From BQJU01 sp965229635 (GTDB lineage: Bacteria > Bacteroidota > Bacteroidia > Chitinophagales > Saprospiraceae): DNA of 64,000 bases. The notes below the pieces were generated by a model. That model made no database searches. It was not told the DNA's origin and was given only the letters and a program-made list of their open reading frames with translations. Both the position numbers and the translations under genes were made by a program. The stretch is taken from assembly GCA_965229635.1 (NCBI GenBank), contig OZ245894.1, positions 2,914,001 through 2,978,000 on the forward strand, written 5' to 3'. This document shows, one piece after another, positions 35,901 through 44,209 of this stretch (the stretch's first letter is position 1; each line of letters starts with the position of its first letter).

Positions 35901-36502
35901 CATACATAGGTATAAGGAGAAGCGCCTCCGCCGACTGTCGGGCTAATGATGGTTGAACTGCCACTCACACAAGAGGTGATATTGACACAGGCCTCATCGA
36001 TGGAGGCCGGATTACCAGCGGTGCTGATTTGTCCACCCAGTAAGCTGAAATTAGAGAGTGTCTCACTGGGCAGTACCACAAACTCGGGAGGCGTTGGACC
36101 AGTGGCAAAATCAATTGGCGTTGTTCCTTCGGAAAGCACCTTAAAGCTTACGCCATAGATCACACTGCCATCTGCCAGGGTGACGCCCATCACGCTATTG
36201 TCGATCCAGGAGACCGTCATATAGCCGGCCGTTTCCGGTTGTTGCGGTCCGTAGTTGGAGAGCCCCAGAAGCCCGGTATTGGTTACGCCGATAAACTCCA
36301 GGTCATTGGTGTTCCACTCAATGGTATATTGCATACCAACGATATCATCAAATCCCGTGACGACAATATCGACCTCGACGGTATCGCCTACCGAAGCGGT
36401 TTCGGAAGACACCTGCAGGGTAAAGCATTCATTGTTGGCAAAGGCCAGGTTTAGGGTGCATAAAAAACTGAGGAAAAGGAGTCCTAAGTATCTTTTTTTC
36501 AT
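32942..36502 (-). CDS. T9SS-secreted cohesin/SprB/split-dockerin protein, 1186 aa
   Basis: A large exported protein with signal peptide (1-22, ending NLAFA). Modules in order: cohesin-like 1 (about 24-165); SprB-type repeats (about 170-550, with GTYTVTVT words); cohesin-like 2 (about 565-710, FSLNWDPATLQF ... LADGSSLFEVCFTV); cohesin-like 3 (about 715-845). Then a dockerin-like pair, DTDESEIVNHFD and DTDGNGSINQED, separated by a Trp-rich insert (about 849-935); the SWLG/DIALSR beta-domain (about 950-1105); and a type A T9SS tail (from IYPVPVKDILHLQ, ending KRFVKF). It is the first of five tandem paralogues by domain order. No catalytic domain is seen, so a structural or adhesive role is likeliest. 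Confidence 0.9.
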   Translation of the reverse strand: MKKRYLGLLFLSFLCTLNLAFANNECFTLQVSSETASVGDTVEVDIVVTGFDDIVGMQYTIEWNTNDLEFIGVTNTGLLGLSNYGPQQPETAGYMTVSWIDNSVMGVTLADGSVIYGVSFKVLSEGTTPIDFATGPTPPEFVVLPSETLSNFSLLGGQISTAGNPASIDEACVNITSCVSGSSTIISPTVGGGASPYTYVWSGPNNFVSTSTDLTGLSTSGTYSLTVTDSNGNETTGLFQVGLDGSFDVTASVNPDNCAPQNTGQIALNVQTPGTYTYQWSNSATTASISNLSAGTYTVTITETTEGCEHIETFEIIEQADVTVSSVVTDASCEGAPDGSINLTATASFPPATYTFAWSNGATTEDIDNLAPGFYSVTITDNNSCTYEETFVIGGGTALDITGTREHASCPGNNGSIDLHLPDPTVNYTFIWSNGATTEDLSGLDAGTYTVTVTNENGCTGTRSFSITDNGMIHGINYDCISPFNIIEINAILWAGGTAPFTFAWSTGDTIVTNSHLEPATISVAGEGTYGLTITDATGNCQVIDDNIEVECSNLNDVMLYLDSADDTLAIGDEYCLQVLVDGFVDIESFQFSLNWDPATLQFTSIGSFNVPNLNASNFGTTPDLTNNGQLSVSWNDPLGQANIVTLADGSSLFEVCFTVLSTADPVTVIEIAEIPTEIEFVNGNDDVLNVGTGIGLLEVEDATPTAGVEITGGQTSADPGVTVCIPIQVSDFAGLVGLQYSINWDTSQLHFVSVQDFNLPYLTISNFGISAENEEGILRFSWFDQSVSGITVADGTTIFEICFEVTGSSDIAYVNFTDTPILKEATTIQNTTVPVLTNSGVISISGTPVWPGDTDESEIVNHFDLLNIGLGYGQTGPARPNASLLWQEQVGAPWTYNTPNSTINAVHFDTDGNGSINQEDVLALEQNWGETTNFWDENDENRLPLLPELVTLNEAPILVEPQEVQTGQEATFNILLGDETILAEQVYGIAFTVVYDPEAVVYGSATATFTDSWLGLESSELITIFKDRPEDNRIDIALSRIDQVDRDGQGAIAQLSLTIEDVILRDENYQMIFQIENPRIISAQEALIPTTQPETISEVLTTTGTDNPDLQHRVLIYPVPVKDILHLQTDQLDVERIEVISLDGKTELHWAEAKTNIPTSTLAAGTYILQLYTDEGVIHKRFVKF

Positions 36503-36546
36503 GAGCTACTTGTTAAGTTGTTTATGGAATTACAATTTGAACAGTA

Positions 36547-36577
36547 CAAAAGTAGGTCACTTCGCTGCTGAAATAAA
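36547..36577 (-). promoter_or_regulatory. Promoter of the 1186-aa gene
   Basis: On the minus strand, TACTTTTG (36554-36547) is a perfect -7 element, and TTTA (36577-36574) sits exactly 19 bp upstream where TTTG is expected. Transcription would start about 40 bp before the ATG. Confidence 0.55.
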
Positions 36578-36902
36578 GTATATTATAGGGTAATTATAGG
36601 TCTTTTTATGTTCTCAAAGTGTGTTATAAGATTGATAGACAAGGTTTTGTGTTTTAAATTTATAGGTTTTTTATTTTGGTGCTTTGGAGCGGGATGAAAA
36701 AAAATGGGCCATTTTGGAGTGAAAATTAGGATAAATAGTAGAAAGGGCGACTGATTCTGAAGGATGGATAAGAGGTTTCTGCCTACCAGAGTAGAAAGAT
36801 TTTTATTGATTCTTTTCATAGAATGGGCCTCCGGCGGCTTCTTTTAATGCCAAAAAGAAGCAAAAGGCACCGCGTGTCGCCTAAAGCTTTAGCGGTGGCG
36901 CA

Positions 36903-37041
36903 AGGCTGTGCCTGGTTTTTAACGCTGCGAAGTTACGGAGGTGAGCGCTCTCAAAGCTTGATGTTAAAGAGAGCGTACCTCCGGCACGCATTGTAGCTCG
37001 GTCCAAACCGAGCTACAATGAGGCTGTTCCTCCGAAACAGG
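36903..37041. repeat. 3' cassette with nested hairpins, copy 1
   Basis: From ggctgtgcctggtttttaac to the stop codon of the 1043-aa gene, this segment is nearly identical to 40543-40681. It includes a long-loop stem (ACGGAGGT at 36935-36942 with ACCTCCG at 36977-36983), a perfect 13-bp hairpin at 36990-37019, and a small stem next to the stop codon. Confidence 0.8.
36990..37019. terminator. Perfect 13-bp hairpin downstream of the 1043-aa gene
   Basis: ATTGTAGCTCGGT (36990-37002) and ACCGAGCTACAAT (37007-37019) pair perfectly around the loop CCAA, 22 bp after the stop codon on the gene's strand. No T run follows, so it may stabilise mRNA or act as a REP-like element rather than as a classical terminator. 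Confidence 0.6.
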
Positions 37042-40000
37042 TTATCGAGTTTTCACAAATCGTTTATGCACTATTCCTCTAGCGGTTGAAAGCTTCAGTA
37101 CATAGGTTCCTGCCTCAAATTCTCCCGTAGAAATCTCTTGTGGATTACCACTCCATTGCTGGATCAACTTTCCGTCGATGGTGTAGAGTGCCGTATTTTC
37201 AATAGTCAATGTACCGGTACGAATTTGCAAGAAATCCCTTGCCGGAACAGGGAAAAGCGATACCTGATTGGCCAATTCCGGAGCATTGGTGTCAGTTGTA
37301 CCCAAAATTTCAGAATAGGTAGTAGGCTGCACCGAAGGAATGACCTCTTCACTGGCGTTGATGATGCGCACATTTTCGATGTCAAAGGCCATCGCATAAT
37401 TCTCTTCCTGAATCAATTCGGCGATGGTCAGGTTGAGTTGCGCAATTGCGCCAAAACCGCTTTGATTTTCCTGGTTGATGCGGCTTAGCGCAATGTCGAT
37501 GCGATTGTCTTCCGCACGCTCACGGTAGACGGTGATCAGGTCGTTGTTTTCATCGCCCAGCCAGGAGTCAGCAAAGCTGGCACTCAGGCTTCCGCCAACA
37601 ATAGCTGTTGGATCGTAGACGATGGTAAAGGCCAGTCCGTAGATGTTTTCGGCAGGAGTAGTTTCATCCCCAAAGAGGATATTGAAGGTGGCTTCTTGTC
37701 CGGGATTGACGGTTTGGGTTTCGACCATGAAGGTTGCTTCGGTCAGCGTAAGTGCTGTAGGTAATATGGGACTACGGTGCTCGTCGGCATCATTCCAGAA
37801 ATTGGTTTCTTCCCCGTAATTCTGTTCGATGGCTAACACATCATTTTGGTCAACCACACCATTTCCATCCGCGTCCATGTGGGCGCCGTTGATGGTTGAA
37901 TTGGGCGTTTGATAATTCCATTCTGCCACGGGATATTCCTGCCAATCGATGGAGGTGTTGAGTCGCGCCGGGCCGATTTCACCAAAGGCCAGGCCCATGT
38001 TGAGCAAATCGCCATTGTCGACCCGCTCATTCACGTCGGTATCACCGGGCCAGGTCACGATGCCGCTGATGGAAATAATGCCATTGGTGGTGTTGACAAT
38101 CACCTGGGCATCATCTGCGGTATTAGCTGCGATGGGTATTGGTGTATCACTGAAGTTGACATTGGTGCTGTAAGAACCACCGATGGATTGGAAACAAACT
38201 TCAAAGATTTCGGTGCCATTCACCAGGTCGATGCCATCTGGTCCGGTATCAGACCAGCTGAGACCCAATTGTCCTAGAGCGGCATTGGTCAAATCAAAAT
38301 CACCAAGTGTTAGGTTGGGCAGGTTTAAGGCCTGTACATTTGTAAAGCTCAATTCCGTAGGGTCCCAGTTGAGACTGAATTGAAGGTCCGTAATATCATA
38401 AAATTCATTAACAGAAATCGGAATACAAACCGATTCATTGACGATGGCCGGTACCTGCCCGCCGATCAGTTCGATTGTAGAAACGCCATCCCAATTGCCG
38501 ACGTAGATGGTGGCGGTGCCGTCGTTGACATCGAGAAATTCATCATCGTCATTGGCAAATGACATTGATGTTGGGTTATGTGAGAACCTGATAGTATTTA
38601 TGCTGTCTGCACCTGGTAGAATTTTAAAGCATAGCTGAAAGAGGCCAGTACTATCGGGCAGGGATTCACCATCCCAATTGGGGCCAACCCACAAAAACGG
38701 CAATTTGCCATTCCCTACAAGTTCTGGAAGAGTTCCAAAATCGGTAGGGACAAAAAATGGTAGATTGTCAAGTATTATTAAAGTGTCAAACTTTAATGCC
38801 AGAGAGTCCCAGATAATTGAACCTTGAAATCCAATTAAATCTATAAACCCATTTACCTTAATCTCCACACAAAACGCCTCACCTATTTCCAGGCTATCTT
38901 CATCGGGACTGAAGTAGATATCCATATCGTAAGTACCTGGACAATGGGCATAAAACTCTTCATATATTTTTTGACAAACTCCACTAGCATCCGTGATAGT
39001 GAGATTATAATATTCCTGCCCGGTAGCCATGATGCTTGTCGTCTCAAAAGTCGAATCAACATAGGTAGTGTCTCCGGTACTCCAGGCAAAAGTGTAGGGC
39101 GAAACACCTTCGGTCATAACAAAAGACGAAAGTTCAGCTTGAGGAAAGGAATCGCAGTCACTCCAAATATGCGCTTGCAGCCTTTGATATCTTAGTTCAA
39201 ATGATTCCACTTGTTCACATCCATCATCATCAGTTACGGTGACGGAATAACTTCCAATAGAAAGGTTGCTTACCTCTCCAGTGGTAGCACCTGTATTCCA
39301 GTGATAGTCATAATTTGGTATGGAATCGGGAGGGAGAAGGGGGCGTATTTTTCCCTTGTTTTCCTGGCAGAGACCTGAGGTGGGAAAAAAATTGACAGGT
39401 TCTGATACCGAATTGTTCGTCAGGTAAACATGAAACGTGCTAAAGATTCTATTTCCACTATCGTCAATAACTACTAGTTCATAATTGCCGTTTTCTGTAA
39501 TGCCTGTTAAGTTTTTGGAGTAGCTGGAGAAATCATTGGGGCCGCTCCAAATGTAATTATACGGTGGCACTCCCCCGGAAATCTCAGGAATGATCACGGT
39601 ACCAAAATTCAAACAGGCACCTTCATCAACACAAGCCTCTCCAATAGTCATCGGCGTTTCCATCACGGGGCTGTCACTGGTGATAATCTGTGCGCCGAGC
39701 ATTCCATAATTGGATAACACATCTTCCGTATAGGTGACGAATTCACTATGAGTGGGCTGTTCTAAGAATTGAATGTCAGAAGTTTTGGCGGCAATGACCT
39801 CAAAATACAATCGGTAAATGGTGGAACCATCCGTCAGTGTTACCCCCTCCAAACTGAAGTCAAGCCAGGATAAATTGGATAACCCCTGGGCCTCCGGATC
39901 AGTTGGTCCGAAATCAGTGGACGCAAGGTCGGGGAGATTGAAATCATTTACACGAATGTAGCGTAATTGTGTGGTATCCCATTCCAGGGTATATTGTATC

Positions 40001-40173
40001 CCGATGATTTCTTCAAATCCCTTCACCGTTACATCCACCGCAATGGTATCCCCAACCTGCCCGGTTTCCGAAGAGAGCTGGACGGTGAAACAATCATTTT
40101 GGGCCTGAAGGAGATGAATTTGAAAAGCGCATAAAAAGAGCACTAAAAGAGTAGTAAAATACTTTTTATTCAT
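37042..40173 (-). CDS. T9SS-secreted cohesin/SprB/split-dockerin protein, 1043 aa
   Basis: Paralogue of its neighbours. Signal peptide 1-25 (LCAFQIHLLQAQ), cohesin-like 1 (about 26-165, QYTLEWDTTQLRYI), two to three SprB-like repeats (about 185-420), cohesin-like 2 (about 425-560) and 3 (about 565-700, FSLNWDPTELSFT). The split dockerin (about 707-785) has loops DTDVNERVDNGD and DADGNGVVDQND. The SWLG/DIALSR domain (about 800-965) precedes a type A T9SS tail ending HKRFVKTR. The last 210 or so residues and the 3' untranslated cassette are almost identical to those of the next gene, pointing to recent duplication or gene conversion. No enzymatic motif is visible. Confidence 0.9.
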   Translation of the reverse strand: MNKKYFTTLLVLFLCAFQIHLLQAQNDCFTVQLSSETGQVGDTIAVDVTVKGFEEIIGIQYTLEWDTTQLRYIRVNDFNLPDLASTDFGPTDPEAQGLSNLSWLDFSLEGVTLTDGSTIYRLYFEVIAAKTSDIQFLEQPTHSEFVTYTEDVLSNYGMLGAQIITSDSPVMETPMTIGEACVDEGACLNFGTVIIPEISGGVPPYNYIWSGPNDFSSYSKNLTGITENGNYELVVIDDSGNRIFSTFHVYLTNNSVSEPVNFFPTSGLCQENKGKIRPLLPPDSIPNYDYHWNTGATTGEVSNLSIGSYSVTVTDDDGCEQVESFELRYQRLQAHIWSDCDSFPQAELSSFVMTEGVSPYTFAWSTGDTTYVDSTFETTSIMATGQEYYNLTITDASGVCQKIYEEFYAHCPGTYDMDIYFSPDEDSLEIGEAFCVEIKVNGFIDLIGFQGSIIWDSLALKFDTLIILDNLPFFVPTDFGTLPELVGNGKLPFLWVGPNWDGESLPDSTGLFQLCFKILPGADSINTIRFSHNPTSMSFANDDDEFLDVNDGTATIYVGNWDGVSTIELIGGQVPAIVNESVCIPISVNEFYDITDLQFSLNWDPTELSFTNVQALNLPNLTLGDFDLTNAALGQLGLSWSDTGPDGIDLVNGTEIFEVCFQSIGGSYSTNVNFSDTPIPIAANTADDAQVIVNTTNGIISISGIVTWPGDTDVNERVDNGDLLNMGLAFGEIGPARLNTSIDWQEYPVAEWNYQTPNSTINGAHMDADGNGVVDQNDVLAIEQNYGEETNFWNDADEHRSPILPTALTLTEATFMVETQTVNPGQEATFNILFGDETTPAENIYGLAFTIVYDPTAIVGGSLSASFADSWLGDENNDLITVYRERAEDNRIDIALSRINQENQSGFGAIAQLNLTIAELIQEENYAMAFDIENVRIINASEEVIPSVQPTTYSEILGTTDTNAPELANQVSLFPVPARDFLQIRTGTLTIENTALYTIDGKLIQQWSGNPQEISTGEFEAGTYVLKLSTARGIVHKRFVKTR

Positions 40174-40202
40174 GGGTTTTTGATTAGCGCGTTTGCCGGG
40201 AA

Positions 40203-40221
40203 GGACTAGTGCGACTAGTCC
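40203..40221. promoter_or_regulatory. Perfect palindrome upstream of the 1043-aa gene
   Basis: GGACTAGT (40203-40210) and ACTAGTCC (40214-40221) are perfect 8-bp arms around GCG, 30 bp before the ATG. It could be an operator or a leader hairpin. The matching leader of the 1175-aa gene keeps the flanks (ttagcgcg) but not the palindrome. Confidence 0.4.
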
Positions 40222-40542
40222 AAAATAATTGATCTGTTTTTAAGCTGAAGGTTTTGCAGATGCTAAATATTTAAGGACAATTATTTCTGCATCAATCCCC
40301 AGGCAATCACTAGTTTTTAGAATTATGAATTATGACGGTTTAATATACGTTTAATTTGATTTTTATTTAAATAAAGTTTTGTTGGAGAAATAATATAATA
40401 TGCCTCCGGGGTCGTGCTCTGCCTTCGCGTAGCCGCTACGGCGAAGCGAGGCGCCAGAGGCTTCGGCCGTGCCCCGTCGTCGAAGCCTTTGGCGCAGACG
40501 CCCGGTGCACGGCTTCTTTGGCATTGCCCCAAACAAAAGGCC

Positions 40543-40681
40543 AGGCTGTACCTGGTTTTTAACGCTGCGAAGTTACGGAGGTCCGCTCCCTCAAAGCCTG
40601 ATGTTAAAGAGAGCGTACCTCCGGCACGCATTGTAGCTCGGTTTGGACCGAGCTACAATGAGGCTGTTCCTCCGGAACAGG
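40543..40681. repeat. 3' cassette with nested hairpins, copy 2
   Basis: Second copy of the segment at 36903-37041, downstream of the 1175-aa gene. The same stems are present (ACGGAGGT at 40575-40582 with ACCTCCG at 40617-40623), with a few compensating changes; the small stem by the stop codon pairs better here (CTGTTCC with GGAACAG). Confidence 0.8.
40630..40659. terminator. Perfect 13-bp hairpin downstream of the 1175-aa gene
   Basis: The arms ATTGTAGCTCGGT (40630-40642) and ACCGAGCTACAAT (40647-40659) are identical to those at 36990-37019, but the loop reads TTGG, the reverse complement of the CCAA loop there. Confidence 0.6.
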
Positions 40682-43600
40682 TTATCTAGTTTTCACAAAT
40701 CGTTTATGCACTGTTCCTTCCCTGGTGGAAAGCTTCAGAACATAGGTTCCCGACTCAAATTCTCCCGTAGAAATCTCTTGTGGATTACCACTCCATTGCC
40801 GGATAAACTTTCCGTCAATGGTAAATAGCGAAGAGTTTTCTACAGTCAATGCCTCGGTACGAATCTGCAGAAAATCCCTTGCCGGAACGGGGAAAATGCT
40901 CACCTGATTGGCCAACTCCGGTGAATGAGTATCGGTAGTGCCCAAAATTTCGGAATAAGTGGTGGGCTGTACGGAGGGAATGACTTCCTCACCGGCATTA
41001 ATGATGCGCACATTTTCGATGTCAAAGGCCATCGCATAATTCTCTTCCTGAATCAATTCAGCGATGGTCAGGTTGAGTTGCGCAATGGCGCCAAAACCGC
41101 TTTGATTTTCCTGGTTGATGCGGCTTAGCGCAATGTCGATGCGATTGTCTTCCGCACGCTCACGGTAGACAGTGATCAGGTCGTTGTTTTCATCGCCCAG
41201 CCAGGAGTCAGCAAAGCTGGCACTCAGGCTTCCGCCAACAACGGCTGCCGGATCGTAGACGATGGTGAAGGCGAGGCCGTAGATGCTTTCGGCAGGGGCA
41301 AATTGATTGCCCAATTCAATGCTTAGGGTTGCGGTTTGTCCCGGATTGAGCGTTTGTGGTGCTATCCAGATGGAGGGCGTCGTCAGTGACGAGGCAACCG
41401 GTAATTCCGGTGTGTCTTGCCAGGCGGTGGTGTTGGCGTGCCAGTTTTGGGTGATGGCTTCCAGGTCATTTTGGTTGATAGTACCATTGCCATCCGTGTC
41501 AAAATGTACCGCATTGATTGCAGAGTTTGGGGTATGGTACGTCCAGAAAGCTGCCGGTTGTTCCTGCCACAACAGAGACGCTTCCGGTCGGGTAGGGCCG
41601 CTTTGCCCATAGGCCAGACCGATATTGAGCAAATCGTAGTGATTGACCACCGGGCTAAGGTCAGTATTTCCTGGCCAGACCGGGACTCCGGTGATGGCTA
41701 CCATGCCGGGTTGGTGGTTGATGGTCATTTGCAGACTATCGCTATTCATGGCCTCCATAGCTAAGGGTGTATCGCTAAATTCGAGATAGGTTTCCGGCGC
41801 ATTGCCAATGGCGGTGAAGCAGAGACTAAAGATATTGCTGGTATCATTAGGCATGGAAATGCCATCCGGAGCATGCCAATCAAGGGAGAGCATACCATCG
41901 ATATCCTGGGCAAAACATTCAGGCGTAAGTCCGGGCAGGTTTAATTCCTCAATCCCTTGAAAATCTAGTTGAGTCGGGTCCCAATTAATGCTAAATTTCA
42001 TGTCGGAAACATCTTCAAAGTTATCCACTTGGATGGGGATGCAGATATCTTGCCCCTGGAGGGCGTTGGTTTGACCGGCGCGGAGAGAGATCGAGGGAGG
42101 TGTCACGTAGAACGTGGACTGTCCAGGAACCGTGTTTAATTGGTTGCCAGTAGCTTGATAAAAGTTGAGTTGGTAAGCAGCTTCGGATACAATAATTTCG
42201 CTTTCACCTAAAGTTGGACCCAAAACCGTAAAGCAGAACTCTAAAAGCGCTGATCCATTTGGAAGAGTTATTACCTCATCGTCGTCTGCCCTGAACCAAG
42301 ATACAAATAACTCCCCATTTCCCAGAGCTTCCTGGTAGTCATAATGAACCAAATGAGTGTAATTTAATTGGTCGTTTGAACCTGTAACGCTTTCAAAAAG
42401 CAACCTGGATGGGTCCCACAATAAACGGAAATCAAATACTTCAATATTCACAAATCGATCAACAATGGCTTGAACACATAATTGCTCTCCTACTTCAAGG
42501 GTATCTTTTGAATTTTCAAAATTTAAGTACAGGCTTCCGGGAGGAAAGCATTCGATATTCAAATCTTCAAAAACGGTTGAACACTCGTTCAGAGCATCCG
42601 TAATGGTCAAACTATAGGTCCCTTCATTTGGTAAAATAACACTTGCCGTTTGCTGTTCGACCAGACTATCTCCAGTATTCCAGATAAAGGTGTAAGGAGC
42701 CGTCCCGCTAGATATTACAGTTGCATCAACCTGTATGCTATTTAAAGAGTTACAGCGATGATCCAGGGAAGTCAAAAGCTGTTCTGTACCGACATGTATG
42801 TCTCTAATGGAGGTACATCCAATTTGGTCGGTAATCGTTAGTCTATAATTCCCTTCCTCCAAATTATTCAGGTCTTCAGTGGTATCACCAGTGCTCCATA
42901 AATAATCATAAGCCGCCGATGTGTCTGAATGCACGTTAATTAAACCATTATCAGGACCGGGGCAAGCATCTCCTACTGAAATACTAATTGTATCAAGCCA
43001 TGAATGGGTCCCAAGCCAAATGGATTTTTCAACAACACATTCTACATTATTAGTCACGGTAACAGTGTAGTGCCCTGATGGGATGTCTTGAATGTTTTTT
43101 GTCGTAGCACCATTGCTCCACTGGTAAGTGTAGGTGGAAGGAGGTGCAAAACTGTCGTGAATATATAAAAGGATCTTTCCATCAGAGGTGACTTCACAAG
43201 TTGCAGGAATGCGTCCAGCGTCAACTTGGTATCGAATATTCTCAGGGAGCACGAAGTTTTCTAAATAGAAACAGCCGTTGTCCACATCCTCAATAGTTAG
43301 TACATAATTCCCTGCAGCTAATTCGGTAATAGACATCGTCGTATCGCCTGTATTCCAGCTATAGTTGAAGTTGCCTTCAGAAACCATATTGACTTGGATT
43401 TGGCCAGTGTTGTCGTCACTACAGGCATCGGGAGAAACGCTTGTTTGTAATTCATAGCCGCCCCGGAGATCAATGGAATACCATGCTTCCATTATGTTTT
43501 CCTGGCTATCGGTAACCTTGAAATAATAATAACCATTGGTGGCAACACCTGTCAACTCTCTGGTATCGCTGGAAAAGCCTTCTGGTCCTGTCCATTCAAA

Positions 43601-44209
43601 ATTGTAGGGTGGATGCCCTCCTGTTATCTCAGGTGCGACTAAAATTGCAGTTGAAGATATACACTCATCACTATTAATACAGGCCTCCTCAATTTCAAGT
43701 ACATCTTGAGAAGTGGAGCCTATTTGGCCGTCAATTAAGGCAAAATTCTTGATCTTGGCTTCCGCACTAGTCGTAAACTCTTCTGGTGTAGGAGTATTTT
43801 TAAAGTGAATTGGATTGATCCCTGGAGCCAGTATCTTGAAATAAATACGATATATAATTGTTTCATCTACCACCGATACGCCCTCCAGATTATAGTCTAT
43901 CCATAAAAATGTTAATTTATTGGTAGATTGAGGTGGAATGATTCCAAAATTACTCGTAGAAAGAAAAGGCAAATTGAAGTTGGATATTTCTATAAATTCT
44001 AGATTATCAGCGTCCCAATTCATGCTATACTGCATTCCAATTATCTCATCAAACCCCTTCACCGTCACATCCACTGCTACGGTATCCCCAACCTGCCCGG
44101 TTTCCGATGATAATTGAAGGGTAAAACATTCATTTTGAGCTTGTAAAAATTGAATCTGAAAAGCGCATAGAAAGATTAGCAAAAGAGTAATTAGGTACCT
44201 TTTTTTCAT
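40682..44209 (-). CDS. T9SS-secreted cohesin/SprB/split-dockerin protein, 1175 aa
   Basis: Paralogue with signal peptide 1-25 (LCAFQIQFLQAQ), cohesin-like 1 (about 26-165, MNWDADNLEFIEI), five SprB-like repeats (about 185-545), cohesin-like 2 (about 555-700, RLLWDPSRLLFES) and 3 (about 705-840, FSINWDPTQLDFQ). The split dockerin (about 845-920) has a first loop beginning with Asn (NTDLSPVVNHYD) and a canonical second loop (DTDGNGTINQND). The SWLG/DIALSR domain and a type A T9SS tail (ending HKRFVKTR) follow. From about residue 975 on it is almost identical to the 1043-aa and 646-aa paralogues, while the residues just before (LSIELGNQFAPAES) differ, marking a sharp homology boundary near 41290. 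Confidence 0.9.
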   Translation of the reverse strand: MKKRYLITLLLIFLCAFQIQFLQAQNECFTLQLSSETGQVGDTVAVDVTVKGFDEIIGMQYSMNWDADNLEFIEISNFNLPFLSTSNFGIIPPQSTNKLTFLWIDYNLEGVSVVDETIIYRIYFKILAPGINPIHFKNTPTPEEFTTSAEAKIKNFALIDGQIGSTSQDVLEIEEACINSDECISSTAILVAPEITGGHPPYNFEWTGPEGFSSDTRELTGVATNGYYYFKVTDSQENIMEAWYSIDLRGGYELQTSVSPDACSDDNTGQIQVNMVSEGNFNYSWNTGDTTMSITELAAGNYVLTIEDVDNGCFYLENFVLPENIRYQVDAGRIPATCEVTSDGKILLYIHDSFAPPSTYTYQWSNGATTKNIQDIPSGHYTVTVTNNVECVVEKSIWLGTHSWLDTISISVGDACPGPDNGLINVHSDTSAAYDYLWSTGDTTEDLNNLEEGNYRLTITDQIGCTSIRDIHVGTEQLLTSLDHRCNSLNSIQVDATVISSGTAPYTFIWNTGDSLVEQQTASVILPNEGTYSLTITDALNECSTVFEDLNIECFPPGSLYLNFENSKDTLEVGEQLCVQAIVDRFVNIEVFDFRLLWDPSRLLFESVTGSNDQLNYTHLVHYDYQEALGNGELFVSWFRADDDEVITLPNGSALLEFCFTVLGPTLGESEIIVSEAAYQLNFYQATGNQLNTVPGQSTFYVTPPSISLRAGQTNALQGQDICIPIQVDNFEDVSDMKFSINWDPTQLDFQGIEELNLPGLTPECFAQDIDGMLSLDWHAPDGISMPNDTSNIFSLCFTAIGNAPETYLEFSDTPLAMEAMNSDSLQMTINHQPGMVAITGVPVWPGNTDLSPVVNHYDLLNIGLAYGQSGPTRPEASLLWQEQPAAFWTYHTPNSAINAVHFDTDGNGTINQNDLEAITQNWHANTTAWQDTPELPVASSLTTPSIWIAPQTLNPGQTATLSIELGNQFAPAESIYGLAFTIVYDPAAVVGGSLSASFADSWLGDENNDLITVYRERAEDNRIDIALSRINQENQSGFGAIAQLNLTIAELIQEENYAMAFDIENVRIINAGEEVIPSVQPTTYSEILGTTDTHSPELANQVSIFPVPARDFLQIRTEALTVENSSLFTIDGKFIRQWSGNPQEISTGEFESGTYVLKLSTREGTVHKRFVKTR

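Larger units (their letters stand above)
36503..37041. other. Gene-free region between the first two paralogues
   Basis: The first part is AT-rich and holds the promoter of the 1186-aa gene. From about 36824 a more GC-rich block begins (gcctccggcggcttctttt), running into the 3' cassette of the 1043-aa gene. A 78-codon open frame on the minus strand is lysine/asparagine-rich AT sequence and is not credible. Confidence 0.6.
40174..40681. other. Gene-free region between the second and third paralogues
   Basis: The left part is the upstream region of the 1043-aa gene, with a palindrome at 40203-40221 and a segment (40300-40356) conserved upstream of the 1175-aa gene. From about 40400 a GC-rich block starts, with its own stem (cttcgcgtagc against gctacggcgaag near 40425-40447), running into the 3' cassette. 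Two overlapping open frames here (40323-40631 minus, 40414-40689 plus) look like translated repeat. Confidence 0.6.

Noticed and set aside
36583..36819. 78-codon minus-strand open frame
   Set aside because: AT-rich, dominated by Lys, Asn, Ile and Pro, without signal peptide or motif; it lies in a promoter region.
40323..40689. Overlapping open frames of 102 and 91 codons on opposite strands
   Set aside because: They lie in the GC-rich repeat block and 3' cassette; both strands are open because the block has few stops, and no domain is visible.
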